Source: JAKQHY01 sp034429675
GTDB lineage: Bacteria; Chloroflexota; Anaerolineae; B4-G1; SLSP01
Reading direction: 5' to 3'
NCBI GenBank assembly: GCA_034429675.1
Contig: DAOUFX010000230.1
Span: forward strand, 1 to 64,000
Length of the DNA stretch: 64,000 nt
Shown piece after piece: positions 15,751-25,420 of this stretch (its first letter is position 1; each line of letters starts with the position of its first letter). The notes below the pieces were generated by a model. The model saw only the letters and a list, made by a program, of their open reading frames with translations. It was not told where the DNA came from and ran no database searches. The position numbers and the translations under genes are program-made.

Positions 15751-16152
15751 ATGTTCTTCGATGAACAAACATCTGGCAGAGGAGAAAAAATCCTATACAT
15801 AGAAGACAATCCCGGAAATCGCATGCTGGTGCGTCGCATTTTGATGGTAGAAGACTTCGTTGTCGTGGAGGCCGAAGACGGTCTACTCGGGGTTGAAGCT
15901 GCCTTGCGCGAGAAGCCGGACCTTATTTTGATGGACATGAATCTCCCTGAAATGGATGGCTATGAATTAACCAAAAAACTCCGTAGTTTATCTGAGTTGG
16001 ATGGAATCCCCATTATCGCGATGACGGCCAATGTGATGTTAGGGGACAAAGAGAAAACTCTGGAAGCCGGTTGCGACGGGTATATCCCCAAACCGATTGA
16101 TGTGGATGAGTTGCCTCGCCAAATTCGCCGTTTTCTTGATGCAAAGGGTTAA
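15751..16152 (+). CDS. Single-domain response regulator (DivK-like)
   Basis: A 133-residue receiver domain with no output domain. E18-D19 form the acidic pocket, D62 in L-M-D-M-N-L-P is the phosphoacceptor, T92 in M-T-A-N and K114 in P-K-P complete the active site. Family knowledge: such stand-alone receivers pass phosphate or bind partner kinases, as DivK and Spo0F do. It is the first gene of the array. GGAGGAG precedes the ATG, and a second receiver and a histidine kinase follow within 450 bases. The likely phosphodonor is the kinase at 16596 (inference). Confidence 0.92.
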   Translation: MFFDEQTSGRGEKILYIEDNPGNRMLVRRILMVEDFVVVEAEDGLLGVEAALREKPDLILMDMNLPEMDGYELTKKLRSLSELDGIPIIAMTANVMLGDKEKTLEAGCDGYIPKPIDVDELPRQIRRFLDAKG

Positions 16153-16191
16153 TCAGCCACACAAGACTATCAAAATTTAGAGGCGTTAAGT

Positions 16192-16611
16192 ATGCCGTGG
16201 AAAACTACGTTGCCGCAAGAGGCCGTCATTTTAATTGTTGAGGACAATCTCAATAATTTTATTTTGATGACCCGCTTGTTGGCTTATCTTGGCGTCAAAA
16301 AATGTGAATGGAAAGCGTCTGGCTGGAAGGTTCTGGAATTCGCCGAGACGTTAGGGATGATAGACCTGGTGTTGATGGATATGAACCTTCCCGACTCAGA
16401 CGGCTATCAAGCATTGGCCTCCTTGCGTTCCCACAAACGTTTTGAGAATGTCCCCATTGTTGCGGTGACAGCGCATGTTTCGTTGGAAAATGTGGATCGA
16501 GCGCGGCGCGCCGGATTTGATGGCTTCATCGGAAAACCACTGGACCCAGATCGCTTTCCTGAACAAGTTCGCCGGGTTTTAGATGGTGAGGAGGTATGGG
16601 AACCGGATTAG
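16192..16611 (+). CDS. Second single-domain response regulator
   Basis: A 139-residue receiver. Acid pocket E17-D18, phosphoacceptor D63 (V-L-M-D-M-N-L-P-D), T93 (V-T-A-H) and K115 (G-K-P) are all present. It is clearly homologous to the gene before it but diverged in helix 1 and in the K-K-C-E-W-K stretch. It lacks an output domain. The next gene, a sensor histidine kinase, starts 16 bases before this gene's stop, with its AGGAGG site inside this coding region, so translation of the two is probably coupled and they are likely a cognate pair. Confidence 0.9.
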   Translation: MPWKTTLPQEAVILIVEDNLNNFILMTRLLAYLGVKKCEWKASGWKVLEFAETLGMIDLVLMDMNLPDSDGYQALASLRSHKRFENVPIVAVTAHVSLENVDRARRAGFDGFIGKPLDPDRFPEQVRRVLDGEEVWEPD

Positions 16612-18950
16612 GTGAGAGACAAGAGGTTCTCGACGCTTCGCGTATGATTCCCACTACGGGGATGCGTGGCGGTTTGGGGAGAACGCTGTTGACTGCCTTT
16701 TTAATTCTCACTATTTTGCCGTTGACTCTGACGGTAGGGTACGCTACACAGCAGAACAGCCAAAATCTTCAACGGGAAGTTGAAAACAAGCTCCTGGCTT
16801 TGGCGACATTGAAGGGTGAAGCGCTTCGTCGTTGGTTGGATGATCTGCAAAAGTTGTTGGTGTTTTCCATAACGTTGGACGGAGGCCCTTCGCACGAGGG
16901 GTATGAATCGTGGTGGCTAACATTGCGTGAGCAATTGCCCGACTTAATGGGAGTGGTTGTCTTGGACCAAGATCAGCAACCCGTTTGGTCTGTTACTCAA
17001 TGCCTGGAAATTTGGAATCAAATCTCCCCTCTTTCAGGCGACTCTTTATCCTCAACGAATTTGACTTTCTTTTATTCTGGCGTTATCTTTTTTTTACCAT
17101 CTGCATACCATAATCAGACATTCGTGTTCTGTCTGGATGGAAAAGGTTTGAATGAGGTCATTCAAGTTGGCGAGCCGGTCGAGCAAACCAATCATACTTA
17201 TCTAGTCTATCGTTCATGCCTTTGGCCGGATACGACGCAGTGTGTGCTTCCTTCTATTGTGGATCAGCAAGCGGGGGGGGTAAACAGCGGTGTCTACGAG
17301 GATCATAATGGGATAACGGTTATTGGTGCTTACTACCCGTTGAATTGGTCCGAGTTGGGTGTGTTGGTGGAGCAGGATCAGGCAAAAACTCTGGAGTCAT
17401 CGGACCGTATCGCGGCAACGTTTATCGCTCTGGTTCTGGCTGTGGCTCTAGCCTCAACCGCTATCTCAGCCGTGGTGATTCGTCAAATAACACAGCCGGT
17501 CATTCGACTCACCGAATCGGCGTTGGCCATGGCTGACGGTAAATTGGATCAGCATCTTGAAGTTACTTCACGGGATGAAATTGGGATCCTCACGTATGTG
17601 TTCAATGAGATGGCGGCGGATTTGAAATCCTTGTATGCGGACTTAGAGGCAAGGGTCGCCGTGAAAACTAAACAGATACGGCACTTCAACGAACAGATAC
17701 AGCGAAGGTCTTTACATTTGCAGGCCAGTCAGAGTGTTAGTCAGGCGATCACTTCCATACGCGATCCCGATTTATTGTTAAGCCGTGTGACGGAGTTGAT
17801 TAGAGACCGTTTTTTATATACCTCGGTAGCCATTTACATGGTCGAACAGGGGGGCGGCGTAGCTTACATGCGCGCATTGAGCCCAGACACTCATGTAACT
17901 ACGTCACAGGGCAGTGGAAATTTTTATGCGTGGCCTGAATATGTCTACATTGGCGACGGCTCCATTGTAGATCGCGCTATTCGTAAGCGCGGTCCAGTCG
18001 TTGTGCCCAAAGAAACCGACGAAGAGATTGAGTGGTATCGGCGCACTTTGTGTCAGGCAGTGGTTCCTTTGCGCATGGGAGACCGTGTAACGGGCGCGAT
18101 TGCCGTTTTGAGTGCGGGGCGTGAAGGAATACAAGACGATGAATTAGAGGTCTTGGGGTCGTTGGCGAATCAGGTTGCTATTGCTTTGGAGAACGCTCAG
18201 GCTTACGAACGTGAACGCTCGGCTACGCAACAGCTTGAAGAGGCCGAGGTGTTTAAGTCCCGGTTTATGGCGAATATATCCCACGAGTTACGCGAACCCT
18301 TGACCAATGTTATTGGGTTCTCGCGGGTGATTCTGAAAGAGATTGATGGCCCTTTGACCTCGCAGCAACGCGAAGATTTGGAGCGAATTTACAAGGATAG
18401 TCAGAAGCTTTTGAATTTGATCACCGACATTCTGGATATCTCACAAATCGAAGCCGGTTTAACGGAACTGAAACTACAACCTGCGGATTTCCACGAAGTA
18501 GTCAACGATGTGATGCCTACAGCCAGCGCTCTGGTGCGCGGTAAGGATGTTAATCTGGTTCAGGAAATCCCCGCGGATCTCCCTTTTTTGCGGGTTGATT
18601 CGGCCAAAATCCGTCAGGTTTTGGTGCACCTTTTTACAAATGCTGCTAAGTTCACCGAACAGGGCGAGATCAAGATAGGCGCCCGGCGCAGCGAAGATTA
18701 TGTGTATGTGAGCATAAGCGACACCGGCGTAGGAATCCAACCGGAAGATTTGAACAATATCTTTACCAGTTTCGGACGGCTTGGTCATAGAAGCATGCAG
18801 CAGGGGCCAGGATTGGGACTGGCATTGAGTAAGAAGCTTATTGAGATGCATGGGGGGGAGATTTGGGTGCAAAGTGAGGAGGGAGAAGGAACAACGTTTA
18901 CCTTCTCCTTACCTTGTTATGCACCTTCAGACGCACCCGAATTAGAGTAG
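16596..18950 (+). CDS. Sensor histidine kinase (membrane sensor-HAMP-GAF-HisKA-HATPase)
   Basis: A 784-residue kinase and the only recognisable kinase of the array. It has a membrane helix (about 30-48), an extracytoplasmic sensor (about 50-270), a second helix (about 272-295), HAMP (to about 345) and a GAF domain (about 390-540). HisKA follows with H563 in S-H-E-L-R-E-P. The ATPase shows N682 (N-box), D-T-G-V-G-I and G-P-G-L-G-L-A-L-S-K-K-L. The Thr/Asn expected four residues after the His, needed for phosphatase action in HisKA kinases, is Glu567. It lacks the compact W-GAF and stub tail of the other array proteins. It should autophosphorylate and pass phosphate to one or both receivers upstream. 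The ATG is set by GGTGAGGAGG. Confidence 0.93.
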   Translation: MGTGLGERQEVLDASRMIPTTGMRGGLGRTLLTAFLILTILPLTLTVGYATQQNSQNLQREVENKLLALATLKGEALRRWLDDLQKLLVFSITLDGGPSHEGYESWWLTLREQLPDLMGVVVLDQDQQPVWSVTQCLEIWNQISPLSGDSLSSTNLTFFYSGVIFFLPSAYHNQTFVFCLDGKGLNEVIQVGEPVEQTNHTYLVYRSCLWPDTTQCVLPSIVDQQAGGVNSGVYEDHNGITVIGAYYPLNWSELGVLVEQDQAKTLESSDRIAATFIALVLAVALASTAISAVVIRQITQPVIRLTESALAMADGKLDQHLEVTSRDEIGILTYVFNEMAADLKSLYADLEARVAVKTKQIRHFNEQIQRRSLHLQASQSVSQAITSIRDPDLLLSRVTELIRDRFLYTSVAIYMVEQGGGVAYMRALSPDTHVTTSQGSGNFYAWPEYVYIGDGSIVDRAIRKRGPVVVPKETDEEIEWYRRTLCQAVVPLRMGDRVTGAIAVLSAGREGIQDDELEVLGSLANQVAIALENAQAYERERSATQQLEEAEVFKSRFMANISHELREPLTNVIGFSRVILKEIDGPLTSQQREDLERIYKDSQKLLNLITDILDISQIEAGLTELKLQPADFHEVVNDVMPTASALVRGKDVNLVQEIPADLPFLRVDSAKIRQVLVHLFTNAAKFTEQGEIKIGARRSEDYVYVSISDTGVGIQPEDLNNIFTSFGRLGHRSMQQGPGLGLALSKKLIEMHGGEIWVQSEEGEGTTFTFSLPCYAPSDAPELE

Positions 18951-18989
18951 TTTGATTGGCCTGGCGTATACCCTTTTGGGGAGGCTGGT

Positions 18990-20858
18990 GTGAGCAAGAA
19001 GCAAGAGACGACTGGAAATACTGCTCGGTCATTTCAGGATACTGAAGTATGGCGGCGAGAGCTGTTTGGAAAAACCATGCTGGTTCTTTCCATACTATCG
19101 TTTGTCGTGCTGGTGTCAGGGTTGTATTATGTCTCAGCTACTCAAAAGGCCTGGTCGGCGCCGATTCTACTGTTTTTTTATGGATTGATTGTTGCTGCTG
19201 CTTTTGTCCAGAAAATTCCTTTCACCTGGCGCGTCTGGACGTTTTTGAGCGTTTTGCTTGCAATGAGTGTTTTCGATCTGTTGACGTATGGTTGGGGCGA
19301 AGATGGAAGGATCTATCTACTCGGAGCGACGCTGTTCGCGATTCTATTTCTGGGCGCGCGACATGGCTTCGTTGTTTTTGTGATTTCCAGTACGATTTTG
19401 CTCGCTTATGTCATCGCCGCTTCGACTGGTATTCTATCACTGGTTAGTTCCCCGGAAGTGATTCATCCTCCTGCGACCTTGTGGATGGGTTTGGCTATCT
19501 ATATGGTGATTTCCACAGGCTTATTCATTTCATTCAATTATATTCTCCCACGCCTGCTTGACGCTCTGCAAAAGGGTGTTGATCTTTCCCATGAGTTGGA
19601 GGTCGAACGCGCTCGATTGGCCGAGCGGACGAGCACTTTGCAAAACGCCAATGTGAACCTCCAACGTCGGGCGTTTTATTTGGAGTCAAGCACTCAAATT
19701 GCTCAGGCTCTGGCGACGATGGTCGAGTTAGATACTTTGTTGGACCAGGCCGTGAATTTGATTGCCGGTGTTTTCAGCTTTTCTCACGTCGCTGTTTATC
19801 TGATGGATGGTGAAGAAGAGTGGGCGGTGCTGCGCGCGGCTTCTTCTGCCGAGGGGCATCGCTTGTTGGCAAATCAGCATCGTGTTCTTTGTGGCAGCGA
19901 TTGTATGATAGGGCAGGTATCCCAGGATTCACAGCCGCGCATGGCCGGGGTGACGCCTGATCTGCCGCCCGCTCGTTCAGAGATGACGTTGCCGTTGCTG
20001 GCAGGGACTCAGCGGATAGGGGTTTTGGATATTCAGAGTACTGAGGAAGCGGCTTTTGATCAGGATGATATGCGTGCATTGCAGGGATTGTCCGGTGTTC
20101 TGGCGGCGGCAATCAGCAATGCGAAGCGTTTGGGGGATGAAGCCTCTGTGTTGGAGGCGGCAAGTCCGCTATACCATTTGGCGCGCCGTTTGGCAACGGC
20201 GCGCATCGAGCGTGAGATTTACACTGCAATTTTGGAGTCTTTGCGCGGATTTAGTCCGACGCAGGCCTTTATTTTCCGTTTTGAAGAGGGGCTTCCTTCT
20301 GCCTACATGGTAGCCGAGATGCGGAAGGGAGAGTTGGCATTTCACGAGCAACGCGTGTGGGCGTCGGATATGCAATACCTCAGCGAGATTGTGGCCTTCA
20401 GTATGGCCGTTAGATCTTCTGTGATGATTGGCGACCTGAAAGAATATCAGTCAGGGCAGGCTGACATTGACGCCGTTTTGGTGCATCTGGCTGAGGATCT
20501 GGGAATTCTTTCCTTAGCTTTGACGCCGATGTGGGTCGGGTCGGTGCTTGTGGGAACTTTGTTGGTCATTTATCAGGCTCCGCATTATTTCACAGCTCTG
20601 CAGGGTCAGCTCTATCGTGTTCTGGCCGATTTAGGCGGACGCGCTCTGGAGCGTATCTGGTTGCTTCAGCAAGCCCAGGCTCATTTGGAGAGTGAGCGTT
20701 GGATTAGAGAATTTGGTGAAGCTGTGACACGTATTCCCGATTTAGAAACGATGATTGCACAGTCGGCCACTTTGTTGCAGGATGTTTCAAAATCCGATGG
20801 CGTGTTGATTTCTTTGAGCGCACCTGAGCAGGAATCCTTGGAGGCGCCCGGTGAATAA
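18990..20858 (+). CDS. Six-helix membrane receptor with two full GAF domains
   Basis: A 622-residue protein with a GTG start after GGGGAGG. About six membrane helices (30-190) form an unassigned sensor, followed by a coiled coil (195-235), GAF1 (about 240-380, with P-A-R-S-E-M-T-L-P-L and G-V-L-D-I-Q-S) and a more divergent GAF2 (about 395-555). A stub-like tail (L-E-S-E-R-W-I-R-E-F-G-E near 570) follows. It differs from later array members by keeping two near-complete GAF domains and lacking the compact W-GAF. No kinase, cyclase or chemotaxis output is present. The stop overlaps the next gene's GTG start by 8 bases. Confidence 0.85.
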   Translation: MSKKQETTGNTARSFQDTEVWRRELFGKTMLVLSILSFVVLVSGLYYVSATQKAWSAPILLFFYGLIVAAAFVQKIPFTWRVWTFLSVLLAMSVFDLLTYGWGEDGRIYLLGATLFAILFLGARHGFVVFVISSTILLAYVIAASTGILSLVSSPEVIHPPATLWMGLAIYMVISTGLFISFNYILPRLLDALQKGVDLSHELEVERARLAERTSTLQNANVNLQRRAFYLESSTQIAQALATMVELDTLLDQAVNLIAGVFSFSHVAVYLMDGEEEWAVLRAASSAEGHRLLANQHRVLCGSDCMIGQVSQDSQPRMAGVTPDLPPARSEMTLPLLAGTQRIGVLDIQSTEEAAFDQDDMRALQGLSGVLAAAISNAKRLGDEASVLEAASPLYHLARRLATARIEREIYTAILESLRGFSPTQAFIFRFEEGLPSAYMVAEMRKGELAFHEQRVWASDMQYLSEIVAFSMAVRSSVMIGDLKEYQSGQADIDAVLVHLAEDLGILSLALTPMWVGSVLVGTLLVIYQAPHYFTALQGQLYRVLADLGGRALERIWLLQQAQAHLESERWIREFGEAVTRIPDLETMIAQSATLLQDVSKSDGVLISLSAPEQESLEAPGE

Positions 20859-22551
20859 AGAGAGCAGAACCGAAGCGTTGCGCGTTACTGCGCCACGCCT
20901 TCGCGAGTGGCAATTGTCATTGCTAACGCAAATTTTGAGAATATTGGTCTTTACTGTGTTGTTGGTGATGTTGCCGGCTATCATTTTTGTGAGAGGGGAG
21001 CATCACGGTGTTGAGTTTATCGTTTTCTATGGAGTAGCCTTTTCTGTTTTGCTTATTTTGCGGTTTATAAAAAACATTCCCTACACGATAAAGGTTGTGG
21101 GATTGCTGGTTTTAATTTATGCATTGGGTATCTCGGCATTGTTACGCGCGGGTTTAGGTAGCAATGCTAAGATTTTTTTGATCGCGTTGCCGTTCACGGC
21201 AATGTTGCTTCTGGGCAAATGGGAGGGATGGATTTGCCTGGTGGGGTCGTTTCTCACGATGGTGGTGTTTGGAGTACTGTTCTCCAACAATATCCTCTCC
21301 ATTCCCACCGGGGTGCAGGTGATATCGCATAAGGTGGAAGCCTGGGGCAGTTATATCTTGACGATGACGTGGGCCGGCGCGTTTTTTGTGGCGACGCAAA
21401 GTTACATGCGGTCGCGTTTGGTGAGCGAGCTGGCGCAGAGCTGGGCGATGGCGCAGGAGCTGGATGTGCAGCGTGCGCAGGCTGAACGTGACGCAGTGCG
21501 CGCTCAGTTACATGCCGAACAGATGGGATGGATTGCGAATTTTGGCAATATCTTGACTTCATTGCGAAATCGTGATTTGTTGGTTCAACGTGTTGTGCAA
21601 GATCTGGTCCAGAATTTTTCGCTGTATCAGGTCAATTTCTTTCTGGCCGATCGTTCTGGCGACGTATTGAACCTGGTCGCTGCCGCCGGCGCGCAAGGCC
21701 AGGATGGAGTTGGGGCGATGGTGCCGGAAATGGTAGGGGGACGTTCCCTTTTGGGGCAAGTCGCTCAGACCGGAAAAGAGCAGTCCCGCGTGCTTGATGT
21801 TGGTCAGCTTGCGTTGTTGCCTGACAGTCGTTATGAGGTGGTTTTGCCATTGGTGGTACGTGGTGAGCTTTTGGGAGTGCTGGATATTCACAGTACAGAT
21901 GTCACTCTCTCCGAAGCTTCGCTTCAGCTTTTCCGCATTGTTTCCGGCTATGTGTCAGGCGCTCTGGATACATTGCGCTTATTTGAAGAATCTGAGCGGC
22001 AGACTCACGAGATGCGTATGCTCTACGCACAGCATGTCGTGGCTTCCTGGCGTTCATTGTTAGCCGTTGAGTCTCTCCCGGCGTACTCGCTCGGCGCATT
22101 GCCAGCGGACCGTGCGCGTGAAGTGGCCGAGGAGGTGTTGCGCGATCGGCAATCCCGGTTGCTCACGTTGGCGGACGATCAGGGTCATTTGTTGGTAGTT
22201 CCTTTAATTGCTCGTGACGTGGTGTTGGGTTATCTGGCTTTTGTGAGGGCTTCTTCTAAAGGAACATGGGATCAAGAGTCGCGTGCTCTTATTGAGATGG
22301 CGGCCGATCGGTTGGCGTTGGCCCTGGATAACACCCGCCTCTTGATTGAAGTGCGACGGCAGGCTTTTTATCAAGAGCAACTGCGCCGTGTAGACGATGT
22401 CATTTGGCGCAATCCCAGCCCGGACGTCATTATGGCGCAGAGTGTGCGTGAACTCGGTCGTTTTTTGGGGGCCGGCGAGGTGCAATTGTATATCGCCCCC
22501 ATGCAGCAGGAAGAGGGCCCCAATGGGGATAAATCGGTTGGCGATGAGTAA
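20851..22551 (+). CDS. Six-helix membrane GAF receptor
   Basis: A 566-residue protein starting with GTG inside the last codons of the preceding gene. It has six hydrophobic helices (about 25-190) and a coiled coil. A weakly conserved GAF (about 236-380; ends G-V-L-D-I-H-S-T-D) lacks the usual R-S-E block. The compact W-GAF (390-498; V-V-A-S-W-R-S-L, then P-L-I-A-R-D-V-V-L-G-Y-L) and the stub tail (505-560) follow. The membrane part resembles that of the gene before it, suggesting local duplication. The cytoplasmic end would sit beside those of the neighbouring receptors. The ligand is unknown. Confidence 0.82.
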   Translation: MNKESRTEALRVTAPRLREWQLSLLTQILRILVFTVLLVMLPAIIFVRGEHHGVEFIVFYGVAFSVLLILRFIKNIPYTIKVVGLLVLIYALGISALLRAGLGSNAKIFLIALPFTAMLLLGKWEGWICLVGSFLTMVVFGVLFSNNILSIPTGVQVISHKVEAWGSYILTMTWAGAFFVATQSYMRSRLVSELAQSWAMAQELDVQRAQAERDAVRAQLHAEQMGWIANFGNILTSLRNRDLLVQRVVQDLVQNFSLYQVNFFLADRSGDVLNLVAAAGAQGQDGVGAMVPEMVGGRSLLGQVAQTGKEQSRVLDVGQLALLPDSRYEVVLPLVVRGELLGVLDIHSTDVTLSEASLQLFRIVSGYVSGALDTLRLFEESERQTHEMRMLYAQHVVASWRSLLAVESLPAYSLGALPADRAREVAEEVLRDRQSRLLTLADDQGHLLVVPLIARDVVLGYLAFVRASSKGTWDQESRALIEMAADRLALALDNTRLLIEVRRQAFYQEQLRRVDDVIWRNPSPDVIMAQSVRELGRFLGAGEVQLYIAPMQQEEGPNGDKSVGDE

Positions 22552-22565
22552 AGGGAGACAGGGTC

Positions 22566-25406
22566 ATGTTGCCTGATTTGCGTCAAATTTTTAACCTATT
22601 GGCCTGGTTATTGGCGATCTCCCAATTGGTTTTTGGGCTTTATATTATTTTCCTAAATCGCGGTCGCCCGGCAAACCGATTGGCCGTGGGTGGAACCTTT
22701 GGACTCGTTGCGGTGAATTCGTACGCGTTTGCGCTGCTTCTGGGCGCTGACGATGTGTCCGTGGCCTTGCATGCGACGTACGTTCTGGCGGCTACTTCTC
22801 CCATGCTGGGATGGGCTTTTCTGAGCGATGCTTTGATTTTGTTGCGGCCTCGCTGGTATGCAAAACGTCTCGCTTTGTGGGTTGGCATTCTCATAGGTTT
22901 ATTTGCCTTGCCGGTCTTACTTACTTTTGTTGACGTTGTTTGGGGGACTAATCTCTGGTATTCCGGCCTGGATGTTGACACCTACAAAGTGGGCTCAGTG
23001 ACATTGATGATGTACACCAGGGGCTATTTCTCCCCGGTGATTCACGGTGTATTTGGGTATCTGCCCCTCGGATTGTTCCTGATTGGAGTACTGTGGTTGG
23101 GACACGTTCGCCCACACCCCGATTTTCCGCGGAGTCACTATTGGGTGTGGCCCTTTTTATTGGTTCAGGTGCTGGCGACAGCGATGTATTTTGTCTCCTC
23201 GGCTCTATCCGCGCCGATCGTTGTCCCACTTGTTTTCAATGGGCTGTGTGTCGGAACCTATGCCATTGCATTTTTCACCCCGGCGCTTCTGGGACACTCT
23301 ATGCAACGGGGAAGTTTGCGAACACGCCTGACAATTCTCATTTTTGTCATTGCTGTGCCTATTTCGGTCTTTGGCGTTATGCTGGTAGGATACCAGGCCG
23401 TGGGGATGGTCGAGGAAAGCGAGACGCGACGGTTGGCTGCGCGCAACGATGCTTTAGCTACCAGCATCAATGTATGGCTCAATATTCACGTCAATGCTCT
23501 GGCTGAGGTTGCGAAACAACCCGCTATTGTGACAATGGATCCTGAACAGCAGGGGCCGGTTCTTAAATTGATGGATGATATTTACTCCAGCGTGTATTTG
23601 GTCAGCACCACAGATTTGACCGGGATGAATGTCGCTCGGAGCGACATGAAAGAGCCCACGTATTACGGTGACCGGCAGTGGTTCTTAAATGCGCGCGCCG
23701 GGGTATCTCCGGCGTTGGAGATTGTGCTAGGGCGCACGAGCGGAGTGCCGGCTTTGGTTGGCGCGATGCCTATCACGCAGACAGACCAGACCATTGTGGG
23801 AATCGTGATGTTTGCCAGTACCTTGTCGGATGTCGCCGCTCAGGTCAAAACTACTGAAATAGGCGAGTCTGGATTCGCTTATATTGTGGATCAGGAAGAT
23901 CAGATTCTGGCGCATTCCGACCCGGAGGTGACAGCTCACGTGACCGATTTCAGCGCTTACCCACCTGTGATGCAGTTGCGCGCCAATGTCGAGGGATTGG
24001 TCAAGTTCCGCGACAATTCGGGGCAACGTTGGTGGGCTTATGTGCGCAGCGCCGGGCCAGGTTTGGGCGTCATTGTTCAACAGCGTGAAGAAGAAGTGTT
24101 GCGCGGGACGCGGCAATTTCAGTTGGTCTATTGGGCGGTCACGTTAGTCGGGGCCTTGTTGCTGACGACTCTGGGATTTATGGCTGTACGGCAGGCTTTC
24201 CGCCCGATTTTGACGTTGACCGAAACGGCTCAGGCCATTGTGCAGGGGGATTTGGCCCGGCTGGCCCCCGTTGAAAGCGAAGACGAGATCGGCACGTTGG
24301 CGCAGACGTTTAATTTGATGACGGCGCAACTGCGCACTTTGATCGAGACTTTGGAAGAGCGTGTGGCAGAACGCACGAGAGCGTTGGAAAGGCGTGCCGA
24401 GTATCTGGCTGTGACGGCGCGAGTGAGCCGGGTAACGGCCTCGATTTTGGATGTGGACACTCTGCTCACGCGGGTTGCCAATCTGATTTCTGAACGGTTT
24501 GGGTTTTACCATGCGGCAATTTTCCTGATTGACGACAGCGGCGAATGGGCTGTGTTGCGCACCGTTTCTTCTGAAGATGGAAAGCGTATGTTGGCGCGAG
24601 GACATCGTTTGCGCGTTGGCGAGCAAGGGATTGTGGGGTATGTCTCAGGCGCCGGCCGTCCGCGCATTGCTTTGGACGTGGACGAAGATACCGTATGGGT
24701 CAAGAATCCCGACTTGCCGAACACCCGTTCGGAGATGGCTTTGCCTTTGCAGGTACAAAACCAGATCATTGGGGTATTGGATGTGCAGAGCGTGGAACCC
24801 AATGCTTTTTCAACCGAGGATGTGGAGACGTTGCGCATCCTTGCCGATCAGGTAGCCATTGCGATCCAGAACGCGCGGCAGTTTCGACAGAGCCAACAGA
24901 TGCTCCGGGATTTACAACATGCCTATAGCGAGCTGGGGCAGCGGAGTTGGGCGACGTGGACGGCCTCGCATGTAGGGTATCAGTATATGCCGACAGGCGT
25001 TACTGCGATTCAGGCCTCGGAAGTGGCGACAGAAACGCCATCTTCGACGCAAGTGACAGACCCGAATATTTTGTGGGTGCCGTTACAATTGATCGGCGGA
25101 CGGGTTTTTGGCGCATTGCGTTTGCAACGGGACATTGCGTACCCCTGGACGGAACAGGAGATTCAATTTGTGCAACAGGCGGGGCAAGCGATTGCGCAGG
25201 CATTGGAGGTGTCGCGTTTGCTGGAAGAGGCGCAGCGGCGAACGACTCGCGATCGTCTGGTTGGGGATATTGCCAATCAGTTGCACACGACGCTCGATCC
25301 AGATGTGATTATGAAAACATTGGTGCGTGAGTTAGGCCGTGTTTTGGGCGCGCGGGTGGCCTCTGTCGAAGTGACCGGTGGGCGTCCTCCCACGGGGATC
25401 GTCTAA
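22566..25406 (+). CDS. 7TM + dCache + HAMP + GAF receptor
   Basis: A 946-residue protein with two stacked sensors. Residues 5-250 hold about eight hydrophobic helices with the look of the 7TM region found N-terminal to some histidine kinases. A further helix (257-277), an extracytoplasmic dCache-type domain (about 285-520; D-R-Q-W-F-L-N-A-R and G-E-S-G-F-A-Y-I-V-D are Cache hallmarks) and a helix (525-545) follow. Then come HAMP (545-600), coiled coil, GAF (about 622-772; T-R-S-E-M-A-L-P-L), the compact W-GAF (W near 794) and the stub tail. There is no output domain. It begins 14 bases after the previous stop with AGGGAGA upstream. Confidence 0.88.
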   Translation: MLPDLRQIFNLLAWLLAISQLVFGLYIIFLNRGRPANRLAVGGTFGLVAVNSYAFALLLGADDVSVALHATYVLAATSPMLGWAFLSDALILLRPRWYAKRLALWVGILIGLFALPVLLTFVDVVWGTNLWYSGLDVDTYKVGSVTLMMYTRGYFSPVIHGVFGYLPLGLFLIGVLWLGHVRPHPDFPRSHYWVWPFLLVQVLATAMYFVSSALSAPIVVPLVFNGLCVGTYAIAFFTPALLGHSMQRGSLRTRLTILIFVIAVPISVFGVMLVGYQAVGMVEESETRRLAARNDALATSINVWLNIHVNALAEVAKQPAIVTMDPEQQGPVLKLMDDIYSSVYLVSTTDLTGMNVARSDMKEPTYYGDRQWFLNARAGVSPALEIVLGRTSGVPALVGAMPITQTDQTIVGIVMFASTLSDVAAQVKTTEIGESGFAYIVDQEDQILAHSDPEVTAHVTDFSAYPPVMQLRANVEGLVKFRDNSGQRWWAYVRSAGPGLGVIVQQREEEVLRGTRQFQLVYWAVTLVGALLLTTLGFMAVRQAFRPILTLTETAQAIVQGDLARLAPVESEDEIGTLAQTFNLMTAQLRTLIETLEERVAERTRALERRAEYLAVTARVSRVTASILDVDTLLTRVANLISERFGFYHAAIFLIDDSGEWAVLRTVSSEDGKRMLARGHRLRVGEQGIVGYVSGAGRPRIALDVDEDTVWVKNPDLPNTRSEMALPLQVQNQIIGVLDVQSVEPNAFSTEDVETLRILADQVAIAIQNARQFRQSQQMLRDLQHAYSELGQRSWATWTASHVGYQYMPTGVTAIQASEVATETPSSTQVTDPNILWVPLQLIGGRVFGALRLQRDIAYPWTEQEIQFVQQAGQAIAQALEVSRLLEEAQRRTTRDRLVGDIANQLHTTLDPDVIMKTLVRELGRVLGARVASVEVTGGRPPTGIV

Positions 25407-25420
25407 ATACGGGGCGTGGT

